In this document: positions 1 to 6,435 of the stretch, piece after piece
How positions within the stretch are numbered: the stretch's first letter is position 1
Layout of the letters: every line of letters begins with the position of its first letter
NCBI RefSeq assembly: GCF_009711475.1
Contig: NZ_SMMD01000724.1
Location: 1 to 6,435 of the forward strand
From: Fulvivirga aurantia
GTDB taxonomy: Bacteria; Bacteroidota; Bacteroidia; Cytophagales; Cyclobacteriaceae
Reading direction: 5' to 3'
Length of the DNA stretch: 6,435 nucleotides
Notes under the pieces: generated by a model
What the model saw: only the letters and a program-made list of their open reading frames with translations
Told to the model about the DNA's origin: nothing
Databases searched by the model: none
Translations under genes and position numbers: made by a program

Positions 1-581
1 CCATCATTGGCACTCTCATCGTGATAAAACTGATAGGCTTCCAATGCATAATTGGTTGGGTTTATGTAAAAATACCATATGTCTGACCCGACTTCTCCAG
101 CGTATGTTACTTTTAGTCGGTAATACTCTTTATCCTGAAACTTCGTAAGTGGTGCTAAAGAATCCAGTTGTGCGCCTTCGTCTTCTAGTTTCATCGGTAA
201 GCCGTATAGGTAAGTATAATAATCGCGATACATTTTGGTGCGATCGCAGGTCAATTTGTGCTTTTCTTTCTCTTCTTGTGTAAACTCACTTTTACCATTA
301 AGTGATATTTTGCAATCACCCTTATCAAGTTGTCTTTCAATACTTGTATTGCCTTTAATCTCTACCAATCTAAAGAATTGATTGGGTTTATCTATGGTAA
401 CCATACTGTGCCTGCTTGGTCCTTCGGGCATTTGAAGTGTGATATCTAAAGTAGCCTGAAATTTTGGCCACACACCCTGAGGGTCATGGTAGTCGATTGA
501 TTTAGAAAGAATGGATGCCGAGTTTTGAGCCAATAATGGCGAGCATAAAAAAAGGCAGATGATTAATGAGGCAGTTTTCAT
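1..581 (-). CDS. DUF6503-like exported protein, 3' end outside the window
   Basis: This leftward reading frame begins with an ATG at 579-581 and stays open to the window edge, giving 193 complete codons and no stop, so the C-terminus is missing. Residues 1-18 form a signal peptide (MKTASLIICLFLCSPLLA, probable cleavage before QN); there is no convincing lipobox, so a soluble periplasmic or surface location is likelier than a lipoprotein. The mature part has a YHDPQGVWPKF stretch (31-41), two cysteines (C90 in GDCKISLNGK, C112 in KLTCDR) that could form a disulfide, then YYTYLYGLPMKL (121-132) and a DIWYFYINP stretch (167-175). I recognise this order from Bacteroidota proteins labelled DUF6503, whose function is unknown and which look like LolA-type beta-sheet proteins; that is recall, not a search. 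It lies 55 bp after the histidine kinase and may be co-transcribed with it or use its own promoter. Confidence 0.85.
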   Translation of the reverse strand, partial: MKTASLIICLFLCSPLLAQNSASILSKSIDYHDPQGVWPKFQATLDITLQMPEGPSRHSMVTIDKPNQFFRLVEIKGNTSIERQLDKGDCKISLNGKSEFTQEEKEKHKLTCDRTKMYRDYYTYLYGLPMKLEDEGAQLDSLAPLTKFQDKEYYRLKVTYAGEVGSDIWYFYINPTNYALEAYQFYHDESAND

Positions 582-585
582 AAAT

Positions 586-593
586 CAAATATA
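586..593 (-). promoter_or_regulatory. Possible Bacteroidota -7 box before the DUF6503-like gene
   Basis: Read on the minus strand this is TATATTTG, a full match to the Bacteroidota TAnnTTTG -7 consensus. Only four bases separate it from the ATG at 581, so a transcript from here would have almost no leader. No clear -33 TTG/TTTG is found at the usual distance; that position falls in the TTTT of the neighbouring inverted repeat. An 8-base AT-rich match can occur by chance. Confidence 0.3.
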
Positions 594-621
594 TACCTTT
601 TACTTGTTGCCGAAAAGGTAT
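593..621. repeat. Perfect 9-bp inverted repeat between the kinase and DUF6503-like genes
   Basis: ATACCTTTT (593-601) and AAAAGGTAT (613-621) are exact reverse complements around an 11-base spacer. The repeat fills much of the 55-bp gap between the kinase stop (TAG at 637-639 on +) and the next start. It abuts the possible -7 box at 586-593. It could be an operator covering the -33 region or an RNA hairpin in a read-through transcript. It lacks the GC-rich stem and following T-run of an intrinsic terminator. The repeat is certain; its role is not. Confidence 0.55.
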
Positions 622-636
622 TGGGTTGGCAGCCTT

Positions 637-1401
637 CTAAGACAACGGATCAGCGTTTTTCTTTATCACCTGGTTGTCGGTAAGTTTTATTGTAAATGTG
701 GTGCCCTCGCCTTCTTTACTTTCTACTTCAAGATAACCTCCCATGGCATTGAGGTTTTTCTTTACAAGATATAAACCCATCCCATGTCCATCATTGGTGT
801 CACTTACCCTAAAATCTTTTTCGAATATAAACGGGATGAGTTCTTTTTTAATGCCAATTCCATTATCGGTAATCTTGGCAATTATACCCATCTCTCTTCG
901 GCAAACACTAAAGATGATTATGTTGTGGTCAGCCTTAGGATTTCTATACTTTATGGCATTTTCGATCAGGTTTTGAAAAACACTCTGCAGTCGCACTGTA
1001 TCACCCCAGTAGTGAAGGTCATCTTCAACCCGGGTAATAAACTTTGTGTTTTTATAACCATCTACGCCCTCAAGAGATTCTTTCGCCTTTTCTATAATAG
1101 CTCTAAAGTCAACCTCCTCGATATCGCTGTTAAAACTCCCAGTTCGTTTTAGTATGTCTTCAACTTTACCCTGTAACCTACCATTAGACTCGATAGCTTT
1201 TTCCAGTATCTCTCTCAGTTCTCTATTATTATCACTTTTGAGCAGTGCTAATTCAAGCAAACCTTTAACCTGTGCTATAGGGCTTTGTATATCATGCGCA
1301 ACCATTGACAAACCGGCTTCCAGCTTGTTCATCTGCTCATCTCTGAGCATCTTTTTGATTAATATTTCTTCAGATTCATCGACCATCTTCAACTGATGCA
1401 C
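637..1401 (-). CDS. Soluble histidine kinase core (HisKA-HATPase_c), no sensor domain
   Basis: A two-component sensor histidine kinase reduced to its catalytic core, 254 residues from a GTG start (249 from the ATG at 1384-1386). The dimerisation/phosphoacceptor domain covers about residues 22-90 with the H-box AHDIQSP, phosphoacceptor H36 followed by D37 and P41. The ATPase domain covers about 97-242: N-box QNLIENAIKY (N144, N148), G1 DNGIGI (179-184), F-box FIFEKDF (191-197) and G2 GHGMGL (205-210). All key residues are present, so it should be active. There is no membrane segment, PAS, GAF or HAMP region before the H-box, only about 20 polar helical residues; the stop in this frame eight codons above the GTG rules out a longer version. 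No response regulator is in view, so its partner is elsewhere. It is cytoplasmic and probably takes its signal through a partner protein. The start is the main uncertainty; neither candidate has a clear ribosome site. Confidence 0.9.
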   Translation of the reverse strand: MHQLKMVDESEEILIKKMLRDEQMNKLEAGLSMVAHDIQSPIAQVKGLLELALLKSDNNRELREILEKAIESNGRLQGKVEDILKRTGSFNSDIEEVDFRAIIEKAKESLEGVDGYKNTKFITRVEDDLHYWGDTVRLQSVFQNLIENAIKYRNPKADHNIIIFSVCRREMGIIAKITDNGIGIKKELIPFIFEKDFRVSDTNDGHGMGLYLVKKNLNAMGGYLEVESKEGEGTTFTIKLTDNQVIKKNADPLS

Positions 1402-1549
1402 ATAAATGTTGCCAAATCACAATTGTGCGTTACTGCAAAAAGAAACCTATAAGCTTATTTTTTACTTCGGGCATTTTTTTCCCCATTGTGGAGGTATTAC
1501 CAACGTGAAACGGAAGAATAAGTTAAAAATTTTTGACCGCTATACATAA

Positions 1550-1557
1550 TATTTTTG
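1550..1557 (+). promoter_or_regulatory. Possible -7 box for the Prx-like gene
   Basis: TATTTTTG matches the Bacteroidota TAnnTTTG consensus and lies 59 bases before the ATG at 1617. An A5T5 tract (1525-1534) and a TTG (1533-1535) lie upstream, but the TTG is only 14 bases from the box, shorter than the usual spacing near 19. A short inverted repeat, TTGAC (1533-1537) with GTCAA (1557-1561), brackets the site. The rest of the 215-bp divergent region (1402-1616) shows no other convincing signal, and no matching box for the leftward kinase was found. Confidence 0.3.
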
Positions 1558-1616
1558 TCAAGATAAGAACTATATGAGTCACTTATTTCGTATATCAATC
1601 CACGATACATACGCAC

Positions 1617-2189
1617 ATGATACAGAAAAATATAACAGCCCCTTTTTTCAAAGCAAAAGACATCTTTGACAGAGAAATAAACCTCAACGACTATCGAGAT
1701 AAAAAAATATTGATAGGCTTTTTCAGACATGCCGGTTGTCCTTTTTGCAACTTAAGAGTTCATAACCTCACCAAAATACATGAGGAAATGAAAGCCGCAG
1801 GTTTGGAGATGATTTTCTTTTTTGAATCTACAGAAAGGGTTCTATTAAGAAGCACTTTTCACAAAGAAGTCTCCCCTATTCCGCTTATAGCGGACCCTGA
1901 AAAGGTTCACTACTCGGCCTATGGTATAGAAAGCTCTGGTAAAAAATCCGCCATCAGTCACATGACTTCATTTGTGCAGACGGCCATTAAAGCTAAAAAA
2001 GTGGGTGTGCCCATGCACATGATGGCAGAGGATGAATCTATCAAAACCATGCCTGCCGAATTTTTGATCGACAAAGGACTAGTGGTGAAAAGTGTTCATT
2101 ATTCTGATCGATTAAATCATCGTATGGACATCTCCGATATTAAGGATTTTGCTTACGCAAAAGAAACAGAAAGCGCTCCGATTTCATAG
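1617..2189 (+). CDS. Peroxiredoxin-like (AhpC/TSA-type) thioredoxin-fold protein
   Basis: A 190-residue protein with a thioredoxin fold, probably a thiol peroxidase or thiol-disulfide oxidoreductase in the cytoplasm, since no signal peptide is present. The N-terminal APFFKAKDIFDREINLNDY (8-26) is the usual entry into an AhpC/TSA domain. The active site is FFRHAGCPFCNLRV (35-48), with C41 and C44 in a CPFC pair. The FFFESTE strand (67-73) follows. P146 in TMPAEFLIDKG is the expected cis-proline beside the active site, followed by the closing strand. The canonical peroxidatic motif PxxxT/SxxC is absent; the CxxC form fits the Prx-like (AhpC-TSA_2/PRX_like2) group, so peroxidase activity is likely but not assured. 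ATG 1617 is the first ATG after the in-frame TGA at 1575-1577. No Shine-Dalgarno site is visible. The giant AsmA-like gene follows after 70 bp with no terminator hairpin between, so co-transcription is possible. Confidence 0.88.
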   Translation: MIQKNITAPFFKAKDIFDREINLNDYRDKKILIGFFRHAGCPFCNLRVHNLTKIHEEMKAAGLEMIFFFESTERVLLRSTFHKEVSPIPLIADPEKVHYSAYGIESSGKKSAISHMTSFVQTAIKAKKVGVPMHMMAEDESIKTMPAEFLIDKGLVVKSVHYSDRLNHRMDISDIKDFAYAKETESAPIS

Positions 2190-2259
2190 CTCTCCATAAC
2201 TTCATCCCGGTAGGATTGTATTGAGATATGACTTATTATAGCATTGGGTTTGCTACCTG

Positions 2260-5200
2260 ATGTATATAAACGTGATAGGCTCAATTAAAAATATCATTAA
2301 ACGCTACCGTTGGCTCCTGGTTTCAATTGCTATATTGAGCGCATTTGCAATATTTATACATCTCTATGGGCGCTCAATTATCAATGAATTCATACAGCGC
2401 TATGTAGCATTAGAGTCAAAAAACAACTACACACTTACGTATGAATCTTTCGATTTTGAGCCTTTTGCTGGACAAATTACACTGCACGAGGCTAAACTAA
2501 CTCCCAAAGAAACTGCTGATTCGTTATTGCTACCGACTCGCTATCGCATTGAGTTGAGAAAGATGGAGGTAACACTTCAGGAGGTGCTTGCTGTGTATAC
2601 GGATAGGAAAGTACACATAAGCGGAATTACCGTATACGACCCGGTAGTAGAATTTATTAAAGAGAAAGATACTGAGACTGAAATAACTCTTGATTTAGGA
2701 AACCTGTATTTATCACTTTCAGATTATATTGAAGTGTTGCAAATCGATGAGTTTGAGATTGAGTCCGGCAGCTTTATACACAACCCATCAGGGCAACAAT
2801 TTGATGGCATTAATTTCTACCTCGAAAGTTTTGTACTTGACTCTACCGATGCCAAAAACGAAATTTTCTACTCCGAAAAAATAGAGATCAGCCTTGATCA
2901 GCAATCATTTATATTACCAGACAGCCTGCATGCATTTAGTTTTGAAAGCCTGGTAATGTCTACTGCAGATTCTGTGTTGTCTTTTAAGGAAGCCACTATC
3001 AAACCCCTCGACAGTTTGAGTACGGAAGTAGAATTAAGGTATGACATACACGTACCATCGTTAGATCTTGTAGGCATTGATTATTTAAAAGCTTATAAAG
3101 ATAAGCAGCTAATCATTGATAGTCTCAAGCTCCAGAACCCGGAGATTGCTATTTCCGGAAGTAAGCCCACCAGAGATAAAAAGCGCAAAAAAGCTTCATC
3201 TGTCTTTTCAGGACACAGTATCGGTGTTTTACTCATAGAGCAAGCCCAATTAAGCTATAAAAATGAGACTTCGTTTCATATAGATCAAGTGAACCTTAAG
3301 ATCCTTGATGTTGCACTCGATGAGTCATTTGACCTGGAGAAACAATGGTTTAGTGCTGCAAACGCCAATATGAGTGTACTGAGTATGCTGAAAACAGATA
3401 GCTCATTTATTAAAGTTGATTCAGTTTCAGCTTCTTCATCAAAAAATTCTGTGCTAATAAATGGTCTTTCTATAGGCACTAAAGACAGCGTTGATCATAC
3501 CCAGTTTCTACTTACTACCTTGGCTTTAGACGGTATTGATATTGTAGATGCCATCAAGAAAAAATCAGTAGTAGCGAAACGAATGCACATCTATCAACCT
3601 CAAGTAAAAATACCGACTGACATAGGTGGTGGTGTCGATCAATCGGTAAAGCTTAGTGTAGACTCTGCCTACCGCACCCTACAACCATTTATCAACAAAA
3701 TACAAAGCGACAGTCTGGTGATAGAAAAAGGCCAGCTCACTGCCGGGAATTTTTCAATTAAGAATTTTAGCTTTCAATCAGATGCTTTTCTCTTTGATGA
3801 AAGCGTTGAGAGTTGGCAAAACATAACCAAAAATGAAAATTTGAATGCCACAGTTGTACTCAATAAATATCCTTATAGAATCACAGGTCAAGTAAACTAC
3901 ATTGAAGAGCTACAGCATATTCTTCTTGAAAACCCCACAATAAACCATTTAGAGAACGACTCGCTTTCTATCACCGCATCTCGGATAGATAGTTATGGTA
4001 TTTCGCTTGATGATTTTCTTTCTGACCCATATCCGCAATCAGACTCGGTGGTAATCAGCGAACCAAATATCGATTGGGCCATATCGAATGCGAGCAACAA
4101 CTCCATGACAATGGGTATGTTTCTTGGTAAAGTAAGCATCAAAAACGGTTCTGTCATTTTACGTATGGATGGCGGGCAAATTGAAGGAGATTCGATTTTC
4201 TTTCAGTTGCAGAATACCATAGATGACACGCTTCGCTATCATAGCCTTCATGCAGGTGAAATCCGGTATACCAATTCTTCTCAGAATGTTAAAATAAGGA
4301 ATCTGGCTTATGAGGAGTCTGATGCTTCTTTTTCAATGGATAAAGTGAAAGTCGACACCGATGATTTTAAACTAAGTATTCCTCAGATCGCTGCCACAGG
4401 TTGGGACCAAAATCTATGGAATGACAAGGGTGCGTTAAAACTGGATCAATTAACAATAAACCGGCCTTTGCTTACCGGAGAAACTTACGACCAATCTCAA
4501 AGTGACACCATTTCTTTTCCTTTTAAGATTGCCATTCAGCGTATTGAAATTAAGGATGGTCAGGCTTTCTATAAAAGCAACACAGGAGACTCTATCGATT
4601 TAGCCCTTAAATCTATAAATCTTCAATTGTCAGAGTTTGACAGTGACAATGCGCTTTTAGAAAATGAAGAGATTCTTTTTAGCAGAGACGCATCTTTAAA
4701 TCTGTCAGAAAGCACCATCGGCCCTAAAAACACTACCGTAAAATTCTCTAATCTGGATTATAATTCAAGCAAAGGATTGATCACTATTAGCGATATAAGT
4801 CAGCTTAATAAAAATCAACCCTCTCCTTTCTTAATAGAAAAAGCACTTTTTAAGGACTTGGACCTTCAAGCATTAAAAAATGATCAGCTTATTGCCGAAA
4901 ATATTACAATAGATGGGGCTGAATTCACGCTAAGGAGTGATAGCTCTCAAAACAGGCAAGGGCAACAATTTGAGCTTCCATTTGAAACAGTTTCTGTAGG
5001 TCACCTTGACCTTAATAAAAGCTCATTTACCGTTACATCTCAAAGAAGCAAACCCGCTTTGAATTTGGACCATTTAGACCTTGATATTCATAATTTAGAA
5101 TCTAATGGTAATACATCACTTTCTGAGCTACTTTCTTCTAATCAAAGCTTGAGCGTACAAGGCAAGAACTTTTTTTATCCGGTCGAAGCGAGCAACTATT

Positions 5201-6204
5201 TGTTAAAAGTTGGAGATTACGCTTACGATCATGAGTTAAAAGCTGTCCGACTCAGTCAAATAGCATTAGAGCCTCAACTAGACAGACTGGCTTATAGCAC
5301 TACACTCACCTATCAGAAAGATTGGTTTGACGTGAGCCTGGAGCACCTCAATGTAAGTGACTTCGATTTGGAGGCTTTGTTACAAACTGAGCTCGTAGAC
5401 TTAGGCATAGTAGAGTTAGAAGGACTCAGAGCAGAGGTTTTTAGAGATAAACACTTGCCGTTTGACGAAACCCAAAGAAGGCCTTTGCCGCAAACAATGC
5501 TCAAACAACTCGACTTGCTCCTAAAAATAGATACCATTAAGGTAAAAGGAGACATTACCTACAGCGAAAGGCCCGGCTCCACACAAAACATAGCTTCTGT
5601 GGGCTTCACAAACCTTGACGGAAGAATCATCAATCTTGCTACACGAGATTCGCTGTTTCGTTTACCGATGTATTTGCAGGCCACGGGCACGCTACTCGGG
5701 TCTGGAGACTTTTCAGCTCATGTATCATTTGCAATGGACGACCCAAAAGATGCCTTTAAATTTAGAGGCAGGGTTGGCCCCATGGATCTGACTACCATGA
5801 CTCGTTTGTTGCGACCTATTGCTAACATCAAAATAAAGAGCGGTGTAGCCAAGGAAACACATTTTGTATTTGACGGGAACAATGAATTAGCAACAGGCAC
5901 TATGAATTTAAGGTACAACAAACTAAACATTGCTATTCTCGACAAAGACACAAAAGAGATCAGAGGCTTTACTCAAAACTTAAAAACGTTCTTTGCCAAT
6001 ACGTTCGTGATAAGAAAGTCAAACCCTCGTCTACTCAGTTTTAGGGATGGCACTATATTTTATGAGCGTGATAAGAAAAGGGCAATATTCAACTTTTGGA
6101 GTAAAACCATTTTGAGTGGTGCCGTTACAAGTGTAGGCATCAACCGCACCAAGCGTAACTTATTGCGCTATAAGAGAGAGCATCCGGAAGAGGCTGAAGA
6201 TTAA
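2260..6204 (+). CDS. Giant AsmA-like / bridge-like lipid-transfer-type envelope protein
   Basis: A 1314-residue protein, close in length to E. coli YhdP and TamB. Basic residues (K10, K14, R15, R17) precede one membrane helix at about 18-36, so it is anchored in the inner membrane with everything after it in the periplasm. The body is almost wholly alternating hydrophobic/polar beta-strand sequence. Two short motifs recur six times (see repeat entry). A basic loop, KPTRDKKRKK, sits at 302-311. The C-terminal part resembles the end of AsmA-family proteins: TGTLLGSGDFSAHVSF (about 1141-1156), GRVGPMDLTTMTRLLRPIAN (about 1170-1189) followed by IKIKSG, GTMNLRYNKLNI (about 1213-1224), then FYERDKKRAIFNFW (about 1267-1280) and a basic tail. 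AsmA-family proteins such as YhdP, TamB and YdbH are implicated in moving phospholipid between membranes; that role here is inferred. ATG 2260 is the first start after a TAG at 2239-2241. No ribosome site or clear promoter is seen in the 70-bp gap before it. The paralogue-level assignment is open. Confidence 0.92.
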   Translation: MYINVIGSIKNIIKRYRWLLVSIAILSAFAIFIHLYGRSIINEFIQRYVALESKNNYTLTYESFDFEPFAGQITLHEAKLTPKETADSLLLPTRYRIELRKMEVTLQEVLAVYTDRKVHISGITVYDPVVEFIKEKDTETEITLDLGNLYLSLSDYIEVLQIDEFEIESGSFIHNPSGQQFDGINFYLESFVLDSTDAKNEIFYSEKIEISLDQQSFILPDSLHAFSFESLVMSTADSVLSFKEATIKPLDSLSTEVELRYDIHVPSLDLVGIDYLKAYKDKQLIIDSLKLQNPEIAISGSKPTRDKKRKKASSVFSGHSIGVLLIEQAQLSYKNETSFHIDQVNLKILDVALDESFDLEKQWFSAANANMSVLSMLKTDSSFIKVDSVSASSSKNSVLINGLSIGTKDSVDHTQFLLTTLALDGIDIVDAIKKKSVVAKRMHIYQPQVKIPTDIGGGVDQSVKLSVDSAYRTLQPFINKIQSDSLVIEKGQLTAGNFSIKNFSFQSDAFLFDESVESWQNITKNENLNATVVLNKYPYRITGQVNYIEELQHILLENPTINHLENDSLSITASRIDSYGISLDDFLSDPYPQSDSVVISEPNIDWAISNASNNSMTMGMFLGKVSIKNGSVILRMDGGQIEGDSIFFQLQNTIDDTLRYHSLHAGEIRYTNSSQNVKIRNLAYEESDASFSMDKVKVDTDDFKLSIPQIAATGWDQNLWNDKGALKLDQLTINRPLLTGETYDQSQSDTISFPFKIAIQRIEIKDGQAFYKSNTGDSIDLALKSINLQLSEFDSDNALLENEEILFSRDASLNLSESTIGPKNTTVKFSNLDYNSSKGLITISDISQLNKNQPSPFLIEKALFKDLDLQALKNDQLIAENITIDGAEFTLRSDSSQNRQGQQFELPFETVSVGHLDLNKSSFTVTSQRSKPALNLDHLDLDIHNLESNGNTSLSELLSSNQSLSVQGKNFFYPVEASNYLLKVGDYAYDHELKAVRLSQIALEPQLDRLAYSTTLTYQKDWFDVSLEHLNVSDFDLEALLQTELVDLGIVELEGLRAEVFRDKHLPFDETQRRPLPQTMLKQLDLLLKIDTIKVKGDITYSERPGSTQNIASVGFTNLDGRIINLATRDSLFRLPMYLQATGTLLGSGDFSAHVSFAMDDPKDAFKFRGRVGPMDLTTMTRLLRPIANIKIKSGVAKETHFVFDGNNELATGTMNLRYNKLNIAILDKDTKEIRGFTQNLKTFFANTFVIRKSNPRLLSFRDGTIFYERDKKRAIFNFWSKTILSGAVTSVGINRTKRNLLRYKREHPEEAED
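2632..5052 (+). repeat. Six tandem protein modules within the AsmA-like gene
   Basis: Two motifs alternate along residues 125-931. Motif P, roughly hydrophobic-x-x-P-x-hydrophobic, occurs as VYDPVVEF (P128), LQNPEIAI (P294), IYQPQVKI (P447), ISEPNIDW (P602), INRPLLTG (P736) and IDGAEFTL (A887 in place of P). Motif G, roughly I-[EK]-x-[GA]-[SQ]-hydrophobic, follows 28-44 residues later: IESGSF (G170), IEQAQL (A329), IEKGQL (G491), IKNGSV (G630), IKDGQA (G767), LNKSSF (S921). Period is about 134-166 residues. A seventh, shortened G-like copy, VKGDI, is near 1095-1099. The similarity is at protein level only; no DNA repeat was noticed. Positions were counted by hand. Confidence 0.5.
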
Positions 6205-6245
6205 ATTAGAGAAAGACCCTGTTACTTTTATCTCAGATTGATTTT

Positions 6246-6280
6246 AAACAAAAAAACCCAAGCGTTTCTGCTCGGGTTTT
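6246..6280. terminator. Intrinsic terminator shared by convergent genes
   Basis: AAAACCC-A-AGC (6253-6263) pairs with GCT-C-GGGTTTT (6270-6280) around a 6-base loop. On the minus strand the central position becomes a G-U pair and the stem is followed by seven T and then GTTT, which is a good terminator for tRNA-Lys. On the plus strand the centre is an A-C mismatch and the T-run is only four long and lies within the stem, so it is weaker for the AsmA-like gene, whose stop is about 50 bases upstream. Confidence 0.75.
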
Positions 6281-6285
6281 CGGTG

Positions 6286-6358
6286 TGATCCCGCTGGGGC
6301 TCGAACCCAGGACCCTCTCCTTAAAAGGGAGATGCTCTACCAACTGAGCTACGGAATC
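6286..6358 (-). tRNA. tRNA-Lys, anticodon TTT
   Basis: A complete 73-base cloverleaf on the minus strand. The acceptor stem GATTCCG/CGGGATC has one T-G wobble. The D-arm is GCTC-AGTTGGTA-GAGC. The anticodon arm is TCTCC-CTTTTAA-GGAGA, with anticodon TTT at 6323-6325, reading AAA/AAG lysine codons. The variable loop is GGGTC, the T-arm is CTGGG-TTCGAGC-CCCAG, and the discriminator is A at 6286. The 3' CCA is not encoded (the next bases are CAC), so it is added after transcription. Every stem pairs, so this is a functional gene rather than a remnant. Confidence 0.97.
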
Positions 6359-6369
6359 TTCAATAAAAA

Positions 6370-6413
6370 TCCATTGAAATTGGCCTTTGTTTCGTGCCTT
6401 GTTTTTCAATGGA
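6370..6413. repeat. Perfect 10-bp inverted repeat in the tRNA-Lys leader
   Basis: TCCATTGAAA (6370-6379) and TTTCAATGGA (6404-6413) are exact reverse complements around a 24-base spacer. They lie between the likely promoter and the mature 5' end of tRNA-Lys. Read in the tRNA direction the second arm is followed by TTTTT (6365-6369), so the structure looks superficially like a weak terminator or attenuator, though the stem is AT-rich and the loop long. It may instead be a leader hairpin that guides 5' processing. Confidence 0.55.
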
Positions 6414-6417
6414 GATG

Positions 6418-6425
6418 CAAAAGTA
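6418..6425 (-). promoter_or_regulatory. Likely -7 box of the tRNA-Lys promoter
   Basis: Minus strand TACTTTTG, a full match to TAnnTTTG and followed by CA, the form I associate with Bacteroidota tRNA and rRNA promoters. It lies 59 bases upstream of the mature tRNA. The -33 element would fall beyond the right edge and cannot be checked. Confidence 0.6.
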
Positions 6426-6435
6426 ATATACGAGA

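Noticed and set aside
784..1396. Plus-strand open frames opposite the histidine kinase
   Set aside because: They lie antisense to an intact kinase with all motifs, show no recognisable domain and are low-complexity (S/L-rich) as expected of shadows.
1430..1486. Minus-strand 18-codon frame (MGKKMPEV...) upstream of the kinase, considered as a frameshifted sensor piece
   Set aside because: It ends in a stop before the kinase, is in a different frame, and has no sensor-domain character.
1490..1549. GGAGGT followed at nine bases by a 14-codon GTG frame
   Set aside because: It is too short to support, it ends upstream of the likely -7 box, and strong Shine-Dalgarno sites are not typical of this group.
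1574..1669. Short upstream frame (MSHLFRIS...) overlapping the Prx start in another frame
   Set aside because: It has 31 codons, no ribosome site and no conserved features; probably chance in an AT-rich leader.
1497..1730. Minus-strand open frame of 77 codons across the divergent region and Prx start
   Set aside because: It overlaps the start of the better supported Prx-like gene and its translation resembles no family.
5313..5951. Minus-strand open frames inside the AsmA-like gene
   Set aside because: They are antisense to an unbroken 1314-codon gene, with no start signals or recognisable products.
6286..6358. tRNA gene as an integration (att) site
   Set aside because: No integrase, no repeated tRNA 3' end and no foreign-looking genes are in the window.

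Overview
The window looks like a chromosomal segment of a Bacteroidota bacterium, probably a marine Cytophagales/Flavobacteriia-type organism. Three things point there. The base composition is AT-leaning. TAnnTTTG-type -7 boxes occur without clear Shine-Dalgarno sites, most convincingly upstream of the tRNA. The protein families also fit: a DUF6503-like exported protein and a Bacteroidota-style AsmA-like giant. The lineage is inferred from these features and was not tested by alignment.

Layout: the left part is transcribed leftward. A small soluble histidine kinase core (637-1401) is followed, 55 bp downstream on the same strand, by a secreted DUF6503-like protein that runs off the left edge (1-581). 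Between them lie a perfect 9-bp inverted repeat and a -7-like box, so the second gene may have its own, possibly regulated, promoter. A divergent 215-bp intergenic region separates this pair from two rightward genes: a peroxiredoxin-like thioredoxin-fold protein with a CPFC motif (1617-2189), then, after 70 bp, a 1314-residue single-pass AsmA/bridge-like protein (2260-6204). A tRNA-Lys(TTT) gene (6286-6358) points leftward toward the giant gene. A shared intergenic terminator hairpin lies between them, and the tRNA's likely promoter and a leader inverted repeat lie at the right edge.

How the genes may work together: the exported protein and the AsmA-like protein both act beyond the inner membrane, the first as a periplasmic or envelope protein of unknown function and the second probably as a periplasm-spanning lipid conduit. 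The histidine kinase has no sensor domain, no membrane segment and no adjacent response regulator. The Prx-like protein has no signal peptide and is probably cytoplasmic. Nothing in the sequence proves a common pathway.

The most interesting signal is inside the giant protein. Two short motifs recur six times in register at roughly 135-165-residue spacing. This suggests it is built from tandem modules of the size described for repeating beta-groove lipid-transfer proteins. No mobile element, CRISPR array, phage or defence system is visible.
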